Assembly: GCA_037046615.1 (NCBI GenBank)
Contig: JBAOHD010000008.1
Coordinates: 496,001 to 560,000, forward strand
Length of the DNA: 64,000 nt
Direction of reading: 5' to 3'
Origin: Phosphoribacter sp037046615
GTDB lineage: Bacteria; Actinomycetota; Actinomycetes; Actinomycetales; Dermatophilaceae
Below, piece by piece: positions 47,633 to 55,597 of this stretch (positions are counted from its first letter, which is position 1; each line of letters opens with the position of its first letter). The notes under the pieces were generated by a model, which was given only the letters and a program-made list of their open reading frames with translations, was not told the DNA's origin and searched no databases. The translations under genes were made by a program, and so were the position numbers.

Positions 47633-47667
47633 ATGCTAGCGGCCTGACTTAGGGTCGCCTAACTTGG
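47633..47667 (-). promoter_or_regulatory. feo promoter with DtxR/IdeR-like iron box
   Basis: On the minus strand the -10 TAGCAT (47638-47633) is 6 nt before the feoA GTG. Just upstream at 47649-47667 the + strand reads TTAGGGTCGCCTAACTTGG, which matches the 19-bp IdeR/DtxR consensus TTAGGTTAGGCTAACCTAA at 13 positions by my alignment. The box would cover the -35 region, as expected for repression by iron-loaded IdeR. Confidence 0.6.
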
Positions 47668-47672
47668 GGGTG

Positions 47673-49804
47673 CTAGCTCGTCGCTGCGGTCATTTGGCGG
47701 AGTTCCCTTTTGAGGTCCTGGACCTCGTCGCGCAGCCGGGCGGCCAGCTCGAAGTGGAGCTCTTCGGCAGCCTGGTGCATCTGACCGGTCAGTTCATGGA
47801 TGAGCTGAGCCAACTCAGTCGCGGGCAAACCCGCCGCCTTGATCGCGGCGGAACCCGCCACGCCGGCATCGACAGCCACGGCGGCGCGACCGGACGGCAT
47901 ACCGGAGCCCTTGCCGCGCGAGCGGGACCGACCCGACCCGAGGAGGGTCTCGGTGTCGGCGTCCTCCCGGCCGAGCAGGTCGGTGATGTCCGCGATCCGC
48001 TTGCGCAAGGGCTGCGGGTCGATGCCCGCGCTCGGTGTTGTAGGCCACCTGCTTGGCCCGGCGCCGGTTGGTCTCGTCGATCGCGTATTCCATCGACGGC
48101 GTGATCTTGTCGGCATACATGTGCACCTGGCCCGTGACGTGCCGGGCGGCGCGACCGATCGTCTGGATGAGCGACCGGGCCGATCGCAGGAACCCCTCCT
48201 TGTCGGCGTCGAGGATGCTCACCAGCGACACCTCGGGAAGGTCGAGACCCTCGCGCAGGAGGTTGATGCCGACGAGGACGTCGTACTCGCCCATGCGCAG
48301 CTCCCGCAGGAGCTCGATGCGCCGGAGGGTGTCGACCTCCGAGTGCAGATAGCGGACCCGGATCCCCTTGTCCAGGAGGTAGTCGGTGAGGTCCTCGGCC
48401 ATCTTCTTGGTCAGGGTCGTGACGAGGACCCGTTCGTTGCGCGCAGTGCGCAGGCGGATCTCGTGCATGAGGTCGTCGATTTGCCCCTTGGTCGGCTTGA
48501 GCACGATCTCCGGGTCGATGAGGCCGGTCGGGCGGATGATCTGCTCGACCGCCGGCACCGAAGACGTCGCCCTTGCCCAACTCGTAGTCGCCGGGTGTCG
48601 CCGACAGGTAGACGGTCTGGTCGATGCGCTCGAGGAACTCCTCCCACTTCAAGGGCCGGTTGTCCATGGCCGAGGGCAGCCGGAAGCCGTGATCGACGAG
48701 CATGCGTTTGCGTGACATGTCGCCCTCGTACATGGCGCCGATCTGGGGCACCGTCTGGTGCGACTCGTCGATGACGAGGAGGAAGTCTTCGGGGAAGTAG
48801 TCGAGCAGGCAGTTGGGGGCCGACAGGGGGGCGCGGCCGTCGATATGGCGCGAGTAGTTTTCGATGCCCGAGCAGAAGCCGACCTGGCGCATCATCTCGA
48901 TGTCATAGGTGGTGCGCATCCGAAGTCGTTGCGCCTCAAGGAGCTTGCCCTGCTTCTCGAAGGTCGCCAGCTGGTCGGCGAGCTCGAGTTCGATGCCACT
49001 GATGGCCCGCTCCATGCGCTCGGGACCGGCGACATAGTGCGAGGCCGGGAAGACATACATCTCCTGCTCTTCGTGGACGATCTCGCCCGTCAACGGGTGC
49101 AGCGTGTAGAGGCGCTCGACCTCGTCGCCGAAAAACTCGATGCGGACCGCGAGCTCCTCGTACATCGGGATGATCTCGACCGTGTCGCCGCGCACCCGGA
49201 AGGTGCCCCGCGTGAAGGCGAGGTCGTTGCGCGTGTATTGCATCTCGACGAACCGCCGCAGCAACTGGTCTCGTTCGATCTGCTGGCCGACCTTGAGCCG
49301 CACCATCCGGTCGACATACTCCTGCGGCGTGCCGAGGCCGTAGATACACGAGACCGACGCCACGACGATGACGTCGCGACGGGTGAGCAAGGAGTTGGTC
49401 GCCGAGTGGCGCAGGCGCTCGACCTCCTCGTTGATCGACGAGTCCTTCTCGATATAGGTGTCCGTCTGCGGGATGTAGGCCTCGGGCTGGTAGTAGTCGT
49501 AGTAGCTCACGAAATACTCGACCGCGTTGCGCGGGAACAGCTCTCGGAACTCATTGGCCAGCTGGGCGGCCAGGGTCTTGTTGGGTGCCATGACGAGCGT
49601 CGGCCGCTGGACGGCTTCGATGAGCCACGCCGTGGTCGCAGACTTGCCGGTGCCCGTTGCGCCGAGCAGCACGACATCCTTGGCACCGGCCTTGATCCGC
49701 CGAGCCAACTCCCCGATCGCCTCCGGCTGGTCGCCGCTGGGCTGGAAGTCCGAGACCACCTCGAACGGGGCGACGCGGCGCTGCAGATCGGTCGTGGGTC
49801 GCAT
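47673..49804 (-). CDS. uvrB: UvrABC excinuclease subunit B, two frameshifts
   Basis: About 710 codons. Walker A LLGATGTGKSATTAW, the beta-hairpin region YYDYYQPEAYIPQTDTYIEKD, VVASVSCIYGLG, DEAD-like LLVIDESHQT, TVYLSATPGDYE, then helicase motifs (VLVTTLTKKMAEDLTDYL; LVGINLLREGLDLPE; QTIGRAARH) and a C-terminal UVR domain (EELHFELAARLRDEVQDLKREL). Frame changes near 48553 and 48035. It accepts damaged DNA from UvrA and recruits UvrC. Convergence-free: the feo promoter lies just beyond its stop. Confidence 0.93.
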
Positions 49805-49816
49805 CCCCTAACGGTA
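49804..49816 (-). promoter_or_regulatory. -10 element of uvrB, leaderless
   Basis: Minus-strand TACCGT (49816-49811), 6 nt, ATG at 49804. The hexamer is part of a GGCATAC word (GGCATACCGT). Confidence 0.55.
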
Positions 49817-49874
49817 TGCCGTGCCACCGACAGCCCCCGCCACGCGATCAGCGGCGTCCGTGCGGAGGAAGCCG

Positions 49875-50630
49875 TCAGCGCTGGAGGAGGAACTCTCGGA
49901 TGATGGCGGCCAACTCCGCCGGTGACTGCGCCGGGAGGCCGTGCGAGCCGCGCGGCACCGTGACGTAGTGACCCTCGGGCAGGGTCGCGGCGAGCGCGCG
50001 CGACCACCGATCCCGGACGACGAGATCCCAGGCCCCGCGGACGACGAGGGTCGGCACCCGCACGGTCCTGGCGCGCGCGTCGACGTCACTGCGGAGCGCC
50101 TTCTTGAGGGTCCCCCACATCCGGCGAGGGTTGGCCCGGAGGTAATCACGTGTGGCGAGGGCAACGAACGACGGCGGCTCCAGCATCCCGTCGACGAGCA
50201 GCCACACCGCCTTGCGCCAGGCCGGGGCGACGTCGGGGTCCGGGGTCGCCGCGACGAGCACTGCCCGGCTGACTCGTTCTGGATTGCGCTGGCAGAGGTA
50301 AGTGACGACCTGCCCCCCGAGAGAGTGCCCGACGAAGGCCGCCTCAGGCAGATGGACGGCGTCCATCCAGCCGAGCACGGCGGTGACGAGGGCATCGACG
50401 CTGAGGGGTTCGTCGGGTTTGTCGCTGGCGCCGGCGCCCGGCAGGTCAGGGGCGAAGACATGGAAGTCGGCTGCGAGATACGGCAGCAACGGCCGGAAAG
50501 AGCGGCTTGACATGCCCAGACCGTGGATGAGCACGAGCGGCGGATGGTCGCGCGGCTCGGCCTCCTCGCGGTAGGCGATCACCCGCCCCCCGACCGCCAC
50601 CTTGCGCCGCACGAAGGGGACGTCAGCCAT
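49875..50630 (-). CDS. Alpha/beta hydrolase
   Basis: 251 residues from the ATG at 50630. LIHGLGMSSRSFRPLLPYL, nucleophile elbow FVGHSLGGQVVTYL (Ser), VVRGAWDLVVRDRW (acid region) and RGSHGLPAQSP (His). The start codon lies within the last codons of coaE (8-nt overlap), so the pair is coupled. Substrate unknown. Confidence 0.85.
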   Translation of the reverse strand: MADVPFVRRKVAVGGRVIAYREEAEPRDHPPLVLIHGLGMSSRSFRPLLPYLAADFHVFAPDLPGAGASDKPDEPLSVDALVTAVLGWMDAVHLPEAAFVGHSLGGQVVTYLCQRNPERVSRAVLVAATPDPDVAPAWRKAVWLLVDGMLEPPSFVALATRDYLRANPRRMWGTLKKALRSDVDARARTVRVPTLVVRGAWDLVVRDRWSRALAATLPEGHYVTVPRGSHGLPAQSPAELAAIIREFLLQR

Positions 50631-51828
50631 GACCGTGCGCCCGCCACCCGGTGTGCTCGATCCAGGCCTGGACCCGCCCGTATGCCGCATCGAACCAGGG
50701 CTCCTTCGCCTGCGAATACGCCCGCGTCACGGGGTGGGCAGCCGCGAGCCGCTCCTTGAGGGCGGCATACTCCTCGCGGGCAGCGGGTTCAGCCCGCAGC
50801 CAATCCCGGAACGCGAGCGCAAATTCGTAACTCGGAGAACTGATCTCGCGCACGTGGACATGGACGTACTGGCCCGGGTCACATCCCCCGTAGAAGCGCT
50901 TTTGCCAGTCAGCCGCGGGCGCATCGCTGGGGTGAGGATGGTCTTGCCCTCGGTCGGGTTGGAGCACGTAGCCGGCCCAGCGCAGGGCCTGCCTGAAGGC
51001 AGGGGCGTCAGCAGCGGCCAGCGTGCGCACCCCGACTTGCACGTCGATCACGGGCTTGGCGAGCAGCCCCGGCACACTGGTCGACCCGATGTGCTGCACG
51101 TCCACACCTTGCCCAGGCAAGGCGGCCGCCAGTCGGGCCACGACCCTCGCCCCAGCTGCGGCCCACGCAGGGTCAGGGGACACCAGGTGGGTCCGGTCAG
51201 GTCGCTTGGCGCGGATGCCGTCCCGGAGGTTCACGGCATACGGGAGCAGGCGCTCCTGCCAAAGTCGGTCGATGGCCGCGGCCGTGTCTTCGCGAGCACC
51301 CTCGTTGTCGAGCCACACGTCTGCAGCGGTGCGGCGTTGGGCGTCAGTGGCTTGCGCCGCAATCCGGGCCCGAGCGTCGCGCTCCGGGAGGCCGCGCTGG
51401 GCCACGAGACGGTCCAGCCGGGTCGCCTCCGACGCCCCGACGACGATCGTGAGGTGCTCGTGGACCCACAAGCCCTTCTCGACGAGAAGCGGCATGTCAT
51501 AGACGTCGACGACCGCCTCACTGGGGTGCGTCCGCAGCTCGGCGACCCGCGCGCCGATGGCTGGGCCGGTGATGGCCTCAAGTGCCCGAAGACGCTCGGG
51601 GTCCGGGAAGACCAGGGCAGCCAGACCTGCCCGGTCGAGGGCGCCGGCGGGCGTGAGGACGCCTGAGCCGAACTCGGCGGCTATGGCAGCCAAGGCAGGC
51701 GTGCCGGGCTCGACGACCTCGCGGGCGACCCGATCGGCATCAATGACCCGGGCGCCGAGCCTGGTCAACTCGGCGGCGACGGTCGACTTGCCGGATCCGA
51801 TCCCTCCCGTGAGGCCGACGCGCAGCAT
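50623..51828 (-). CDS. coaE: Dephospho-CoA kinase fused to a GrpB (UPF0157) domain
   Basis: 401 residues. Residues 1-200: CoaE with Walker A LTGGIGSGKSTVAAEL, LGARVIDADRVAREVV and VVDVYDMPLLVEKGLW. Residues 210-401: GrpB/UPF0157 nucleotidyltransferase-like domain (VQHIGSTSVPGLLAKPVIDVQVGV, then KRFYGGCDPGQYVHVHV). This fusion is standard in actinobacteria. It catalyses the last step of CoA synthesis. A decayed copy of the first domain is seen at 52.3-52.6 kb. Confidence 0.95.
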   Translation of the reverse strand: MLRVGLTGGIGSGKSTVAAELTRLGARVIDADRVAREVVEPGTPALAAIAAEFGSGVLTPAGALDRAGLAALVFPDPERLRALEAITGPAIGARVAELRTHPSEAVVDVYDMPLLVEKGLWVHEHLTIVVGASEATRLDRLVAQRGLPERDARARIAAQATDAQRRTAADVWLDNEGAREDTAAAIDRLWQERLLPYAVNLRDGIRAKRPDRTHLVSPDPAWAAAGARVVARLAAALPGQGVDVQHIGSTSVPGLLAKPVIDVQVGVRTLAAADAPAFRQALRWAGYVLQPDRGQDHPHPSDAPAADWQKRFYGGCDPGQYVHVHVREISSPSYEFALAFRDWLRAEPAAREEYAALKERLAAAHPVTRAYSQAKEPWFDAAYGRVQAWIEHTGWRAHGHG

Positions 51829-51840
51829 CTGTCTACCCTA
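51828..51840 (-). promoter_or_regulatory. -10 element of coaE, leaderless
   Basis: Minus-strand TAGGGT (51840-51835), 6 nt (AGACAG), ATG at 51828. Confidence 0.55.
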
Positions 51841-51849
51841 TCGACCCTG

Positions 51850-52308
51850 CTACTTCTCCCCGGTCCGGCGGCGAGCCTCAAGGATCTCGAGGTCTTCCTC
51901 CTCAAGCTGGTCGGGGTCGATGTCGGCAGTGCAGTGACGGCATTTCAGGGCGTCGACCGCCACGAACTCCTTGCAGAACGGGCATTCCCGCTGTCCCTGT
52001 GCGCGGAAGTTGCCCAGGCCGGCCTTCTTCAGCAGTTTGACGATCCCGAAGAGCACGAGCGCCATGAGCACGAACCCGACGAAATCGGTGAGGAAGGCGC
52101 CGTACTTGATCTCGGCATCGTTGACGGTGAACACGAGCTCGGTGAAGTCCGGCTTGCCGAAGACCGCCCCGACGAACTGCATGAGCACATTGCTAGCCAG
52201 GCTCTCGACGAGGGCAGCGAAAGCCGCTCCGATGATGAAGCCGAGCGCGAGGTCGAGCATGTTGCCGCCCATCGCGAATGCTCGGAATTCTTTCCACATC
52301 TGTCGCAT
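51850..52308 (-). CDS. mscL: Large-conductance mechanosensitive channel MscL with C-terminal zinc ribbon
   Basis: 152 residues. N-terminal helix and first membrane segment EFRAFAMGGNMLDLALGFIIGAAFAALVESL, a loop, and the second segment GAFLTDFVGFVLMALVLFGIVKLLKK give a complete MscL. Residues 110-135 hold CPFCKEFVAVDALKCRHC, two CxxC knuckles that look like a zinc ribbon in place of the usual amphipathic helix bundle. MscL opens under membrane tension to release solutes. Confidence 0.9.
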   Translation of the reverse strand: MRQMWKEFRAFAMGGNMLDLALGFIIGAAFAALVESLASNVLMQFVGAVFGKPDFTELVFTVNDAEIKYGAFLTDFVGFVLMALVLFGIVKLLKKAGLGNFRAQGQRECPFCKEFVAVDALKCRHCTADIDPDQLEEEDLEILEARRRTGEK

Positions 52309-52329
52309 GCGCGCGATTGTCGGGCACGG

Positions 52330-52647
52330 AGACCCACGTGCGCCACTGGGTGCCGCTCCGTGGACCGTGGGGCAGGTGCACGACGACGGCAGCTCGTGGT
52401 GGATACCCCCGTCGCGGAGACCAGGCCGAGCGCACGGCCAGGCGTGATGACGCCCGGGCCGACGCCGAGACGATAGCGCCTAGAGCAGGGGTGCGGGGCC
52501 CGGCGGCTCGCGCCGATCCCGATCGACATTGGTGACTCGCGCACCTAAGGTCGCGAACCGACTGGCCACGGTCGACTGGCCCCGTCCCGCGTGGCCCACC
52601 CGATTCACCGGACCAGCCCGGAGTCGGCAGCCCGCCACGCCCCTCAC
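52330..52647 (-). pseudogene. decayed duplicate of the coaE 5' part
   Basis: Reading the minus strand from a GTG at 52647 gives LRAGPVNRVGHAGRGQSTVA then SRFATLGARVTNVDRDRREP, which lines up with LRVGLTGGIGSGKSTVAAEL...LGARVIDADRVAREVVEP of the real CoaE. A stop (TAG) follows near 52460, but the next frame continues with GPGVITPGRALG, matching GSGVLTPAGALD. The P-loop is destroyed and the frame broken, so it cannot be functional. A third, weaker match (YPPRAAVVVHLPH versus HPSEAVVDVYDMP) follows. Otherwise this 360-bp gap upstream of mscL has no gene. Confidence 0.5.
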
Positions 52648-52668
52648 CCTGGGCTGGGGGTGACCCCG

Positions 52669-53166
52669 CTAGCCTTGACAGCCACCGGCCGCCCCTAGGA
52701 ATTCGGCCGTGGTCCCGTCGAGAAAGATGTATATCTGACAATCGCGCATTCGGCTCGCAGCCTCAATAGAGCCCCCGCGGACCAGACTCTCGGGCGGGAC
52801 CCCGACATAGTGGAGTGCCCACGCCAGCTGATCCTTCACGGGCGTTGGACCATCGTTGCGACCAACGACGTCGGGTGGACCATTCGATATCACGCCTCGG
52901 CTCTCGTTGCTCATGCGCACTAAGGTGACGTCTGCGGGGCCGTCCGCCGCTGGGTGTCCCCTCTCAGCCTGGACTGCAATAACCTGGTCGACCTCAAGGC
53001 CGGGCACGTCACCAACGCGTGGCGCCGCTAACAGGACGCCTGGGACCTTGGGTAATGCCACGAGCGCGGTTGGTGTCGCGGGCGCGCCTGCCTGTCCATG
53101 TGGGGCACACCCTGCGATGAGAAGAATCCCGATCGACCCTAGAGTTCTGCGCATCATATCGTCCAC
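52669..53166 (-). CDS. Lipoprotein of unknown function
   Basis: 165 residues with a lipobox signal (LGSIGILLIAGC). The mature part has two Cys near the C-terminus (RDCQIYIFLDGTTAEFLGAAGGC) and no domain I recognise. Codon use is less GC-biased than that of neighbours. It ends 4 nt before, and is oriented with, the next secreted protein, so the two may be an operon. Signs of transfer: an IS21 remnant lies 0.6 kb away. Confidence 0.6.
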   Translation of the reverse strand: MDDMMRRTLGSIGILLIAGCAPHGQAGAPATPTALVALPKVPGVLLAAPRVGDVPGLEVDQVIAVQAERGHPAADGPADVTLVRMSNESRGVISNGPPDVVGRNDGPTPVKDQLAWALHYVGVPPESLVRGGSIEAASRMRDCQIYIFLDGTTAEFLGAAGGCQG

Positions 53167-53169
53167 ACC

Positions 53170-53754
53170 CTAAAAGATGTCGTGCTCGTCGGCTCGGGCC
53201 CGCCCCAACGCATAGGCGCCGAATTCGTCGACTGGAGGAACGGCGAGGGAATGCTCTGCCAGCCACCACCGTAATCCTCTACCCGCAACGCATCGAACGT
53301 CAATTTTGATGTCGGAGTTCACAGCCGGGCCACCCGGCCAGTATGTCGTTGAGTAACACCACGAGTACGTCGACGGACATCCATCGCCTCGGTATTGTTG
53401 TGCGAAATACCTAGGCGAGCTTCCCAATACTGCGTTCATCTCATAGCCGACCTGGGCCCACCCACGACTGTCTCTCGCGGCCACCATAACCCAAGCATCT
53501 GTGAAATTTTCCACCGTACCGATACTGGAACAGAGCGAATTTACTCGCGTGACAACATTAGCCCCAGCGCCTCGGAAATACCATTGCGTTACGCCAGGGA
53601 CGGACGGAAGATAGCCCATGCCATCGAAGTAGTTGCCCCTCGTTCCGCATGAGGCTGACGCCGCTGCAGGGGCAACCGTGAGGTACGCAACCGCCAGGCA
53701 CATGGCGATACCTGCGGCACAAATACGCATACGCATACGCATACGCATACGCAT
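53170..53754 (-). CDS. Secreted cysteine- and aromatic-rich protein with a repeat-encoded start
   Basis: 195 codons from the first ATG of the repeat. The N-terminus is Met-Arg repeated five times, then ICAAGIAMCLAVAYLTVAPAAASA, a normal Sec signal peptide. The mature part is rich in Gly, Ser, Tyr and Trp and has several Cys (SCGTRG, LCSSIG, GCPSTYSWCYSTTYWP, VRC), so an extracellular disulfide-bonded domain is likely. I do not recognise it. The ATGCGT tandem repeat supplies five possible start codons. GC content in 53.3-53.7 kb is visibly lower than around it, which suggests horizontal acquisition. Confidence 0.6.
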   Translation of the reverse strand: MRMRMRMRMRICAAGIAMCLAVAYLTVAPAAASASCGTRGNYFDGMGYLPSVPGVTQWYFRGAGANVVTRVNSLCSSIGTVENFTDAWVMVAARDSRGWAQVGYEMNAVLGSSPRYFAQQYRGDGCPSTYSWCYSTTYWPGGPAVNSDIKIDVRCVAGRGLRWWLAEHSLAVPPVDEFGAYALGRARADEHDIF

Positions 53755-53759
53755 ACGCA
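53724..53759. repeat. hexanucleotide microsatellite (TACGCA)6
   Basis: Six perfect copies of TACGCA on the + strand, i.e. ATGCGT on the minus strand, at the 5' end of the secreted-protein gene. Each unit codes for Met-Arg and adds one possible start codon. Confidence 0.95.
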
Positions 53760-53804
53760 ACGCGGATGTCCTGGATGAGTCAATGATCCCTATCGACCTG
53801 CCAA

Positions 53805-54048
53805 GGATGCGAGCGTGGCGCTCCCTGCGATGATCGACCACCTCGTCCACTACTCCGACGCCATCAACCTCCAAGGCGACTCCTACCGCCTCAAGAGCCC
53901 GCGAGTTCGTCAGCGTTCCGACCCACGTGGGAGCCGAGGAGGGAGAATGACAGCCCAACGAGAGGGGCAATTTCACCCTGACGGCAGGGCGCTTCATCTT
54001 CAGCTGACGTTGACCAGGGAGAGGGAACTCAAATCTGACGTCTGATTC
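53805..54048 (+). mobile_element. IS21-family remnant: C-terminus of istB and right end
   Basis: The + strand reads VALPAMIDHLVHYSDAINLQ, then GDSYRLK, the C-terminal end of an IstB ATPase helper (compare AMIDRLVHHAEVxxLKGDSYR). After a frameshift near 53900, REFVSVPTHVGAEEGE ends in a TGA near 53950, as in intact istB. Beyond it, GGGGCAATTTCACCCTGACG near 53966-53985 and CAGCTGACGTTGACC near 54001-54015 resemble the right end of IS21 elements. istA and the left end are gone. Confidence 0.65.
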
Positions 54049-54196
54049 CTGACGTCAGGAACCCGGTGGGCGCTGGACCTCCCGGACCGAAGGATTCAAC
54101 CGGATCATCACGAGTACAGACTGGGACAGCCCTCGAACCAGCAATGCCAGCCCCCTTGGCTCGAACGTGACCTGCCCGCGCGGCATACTGCCGACC

Positions 54197-55597
54197 ATGA
54201 GCGACCTGTTCGGCAGCTACCCCTATCGGGACCGTTACCCCACCCTCCGGGCTCTCCCCGAGAGCGGGCGTGATCGGGAGGAGGTCCGTGCTGAACTCGC
54301 CGCCATGGCGCAGCAGGAGGCACAGGTCTGGCGGTCAGGTCAGTGCAGCGGCACGATCTACCTCGGCGATACTGACCACTACGACTTCCTCTCCGACGTC
54401 TTCGGTCTCTTCGCCCACCAGAACGCGCTACAACGGGATATGTGTCCGAGCGCGACGCGCTTCGAGGGCGAGATCCTCGAAATGGCCCTGGACCTCATGC
54501 ACGCCGGATCGGTGACTAACACGACCCCTGCCGGCATGGTCACGAGCGGCGGCACCGACAGCATCCTTCACGCAATGCTCTGCTACCGCGAGGAGGCCAC
54601 CGCCCGCGGCGTCGCCCAGCCGACGATCGTCAAGCCGGAGACCGCTCACCCCGCCTTCACCAAGGCCGCGCATCTGTTCGGCATGGGCCTGACGGTCGTG
54701 CCCGTCGATCCGGTCACGACTCGGGTCGACCCCGCTCGGGTGGCTGCCGCCGTCGACGCCGACACCGCCGTCATCGTCGCCTCGGCCGGCAACTACCCCT
54801 ACGGCACGATCGATCCGATCGCTGACCTCGGACAGGTCGCGCTCGACCACGGCGTGGGCTTGCATGTGGACGGGTGCCTCGGCGGATTCATCCTCCCCTT
54901 TGGGGAGATGCTCGGGTATGCCGTGCCGCCTTTCGACTTCCGTGTGCCCGGGGTGACGAGCATCTCCGCCGACACCCACAAGTACGGTTACGGGCTCAAG
55001 GGGACATCCACACTTCTGTTCCGCGACAAGGGATTACGCAATCGGTCGTACTTCTTCGTGCCTGACTGGTCAGGGGGGAAGTACTTCTCCCCCGGCATGG
55101 CCGGATCGCGGTCGGTCGGCCTGCTTGCGTCAACGTGGGCGTCGATGGTGACTCTCGGTCGGTCGGGATACCTCGACCAAGCACAGGGGATTTTCGTCGT
55201 CGCCGAGGCGCTGGTCGAGGTCGTGCGCGGCATACCGGAGTTGCATTTGCTCGGCGACTCGCCTTTCGTCGTCGCCTTCGGCTCCTCGGAGGTCGATATC
55301 TACCACGTCAACGATGCGATGAAGGCGCGTGGCTGGCGGTTCAACGGGCTGCAATACCCGGACGCCCTGCACCTCGCGGTGACTGGCCCACAGGTGCAGG
55401 CCGGCGTCGTCGAGCGCTTCGGCCGAGACCTCGCCGACGCAGTTGCTTATGCCCGGGAGCGACACGGCACCCCCGCCGCGAGCGCCGCGCTTTACGGCGG
55501 TGTCCCCGGTGGCCTGACACCCGCGGCGTCGATGTTCATCACCGCCGTCATGACCCAGATGATGGATGCCCAACAGACGGTGCCGGCGCCGTCATGA
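54197..55597 (+). CDS. PLP-dependent decarboxylase, sphingosine-1-phosphate lyase-like
   Basis: 466 residues. The fold-type I core contains VTSGGTDSILHAMLCYR, ETAHPAFTKAAHLFGM, VASAGNYPYGTIDPI, HVDGCLGGFILPF and the PLP-lysine in SADTHKYGYGLKGTS (Lys near residue 262). The GxxHxD and THKYG motifs and overall order are those of sphingosine-1-phosphate lyases and related group II decarboxylases rather than glutamate decarboxylase. No membrane anchor. It could cleave phospho-amino alcohols or decarboxylate an amino acid; substrate unknown. The ATG is preceded by CATACT and 7 nt, so probably leaderless. Overlaps the kinase gene by 4 nt. Confidence 0.8.
   Translation: MSDLFGSYPYRDRYPTLRALPESGRDREEVRAELAAMAQQEAQVWRSGQCSGTIYLGDTDHYDFLSDVFGLFAHQNALQRDMCPSATRFEGEILEMALDLMHAGSVTNTTPAGMVTSGGTDSILHAMLCYREEATARGVAQPTIVKPETAHPAFTKAAHLFGMGLTVVPVDPVTTRVDPARVAAAVDADTAVIVASAGNYPYGTIDPIADLGQVALDHGVGLHVDGCLGGFILPFGEMLGYAVPPFDFRVPGVTSISADTHKYGYGLKGTSTLLFRDKGLRNRSYFFVPDWSGGKYFSPGMAGSRSVGLLASTWASMVTLGRSGYLDQAQGIFVVAEALVEVVRGIPELHLLGDSPFVVAFGSSEVDIYHVNDAMKARGWRFNGLQYPDALHLAVTGPQVQAGVVERFGRDLADAVAYARERHGTPAASAALYGGVPGGLTPAASMFITAVMTQMMDAQQTVPAPS

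Noticed and set aside
53758..53997. In-frame N-terminal extension of the secreted protein
   Set aside because: The extension is antisense to the istB remnant, and a signal peptide begins at the Met-Arg repeat.
54035..54058. CTGACGTC repeats and the palindrome CTGACGTCAG downstream of the IS21 remnant
   Set aside because: They look like a regulator site but lie at a decayed IS end, with no start codon close by, so no function can be assigned.
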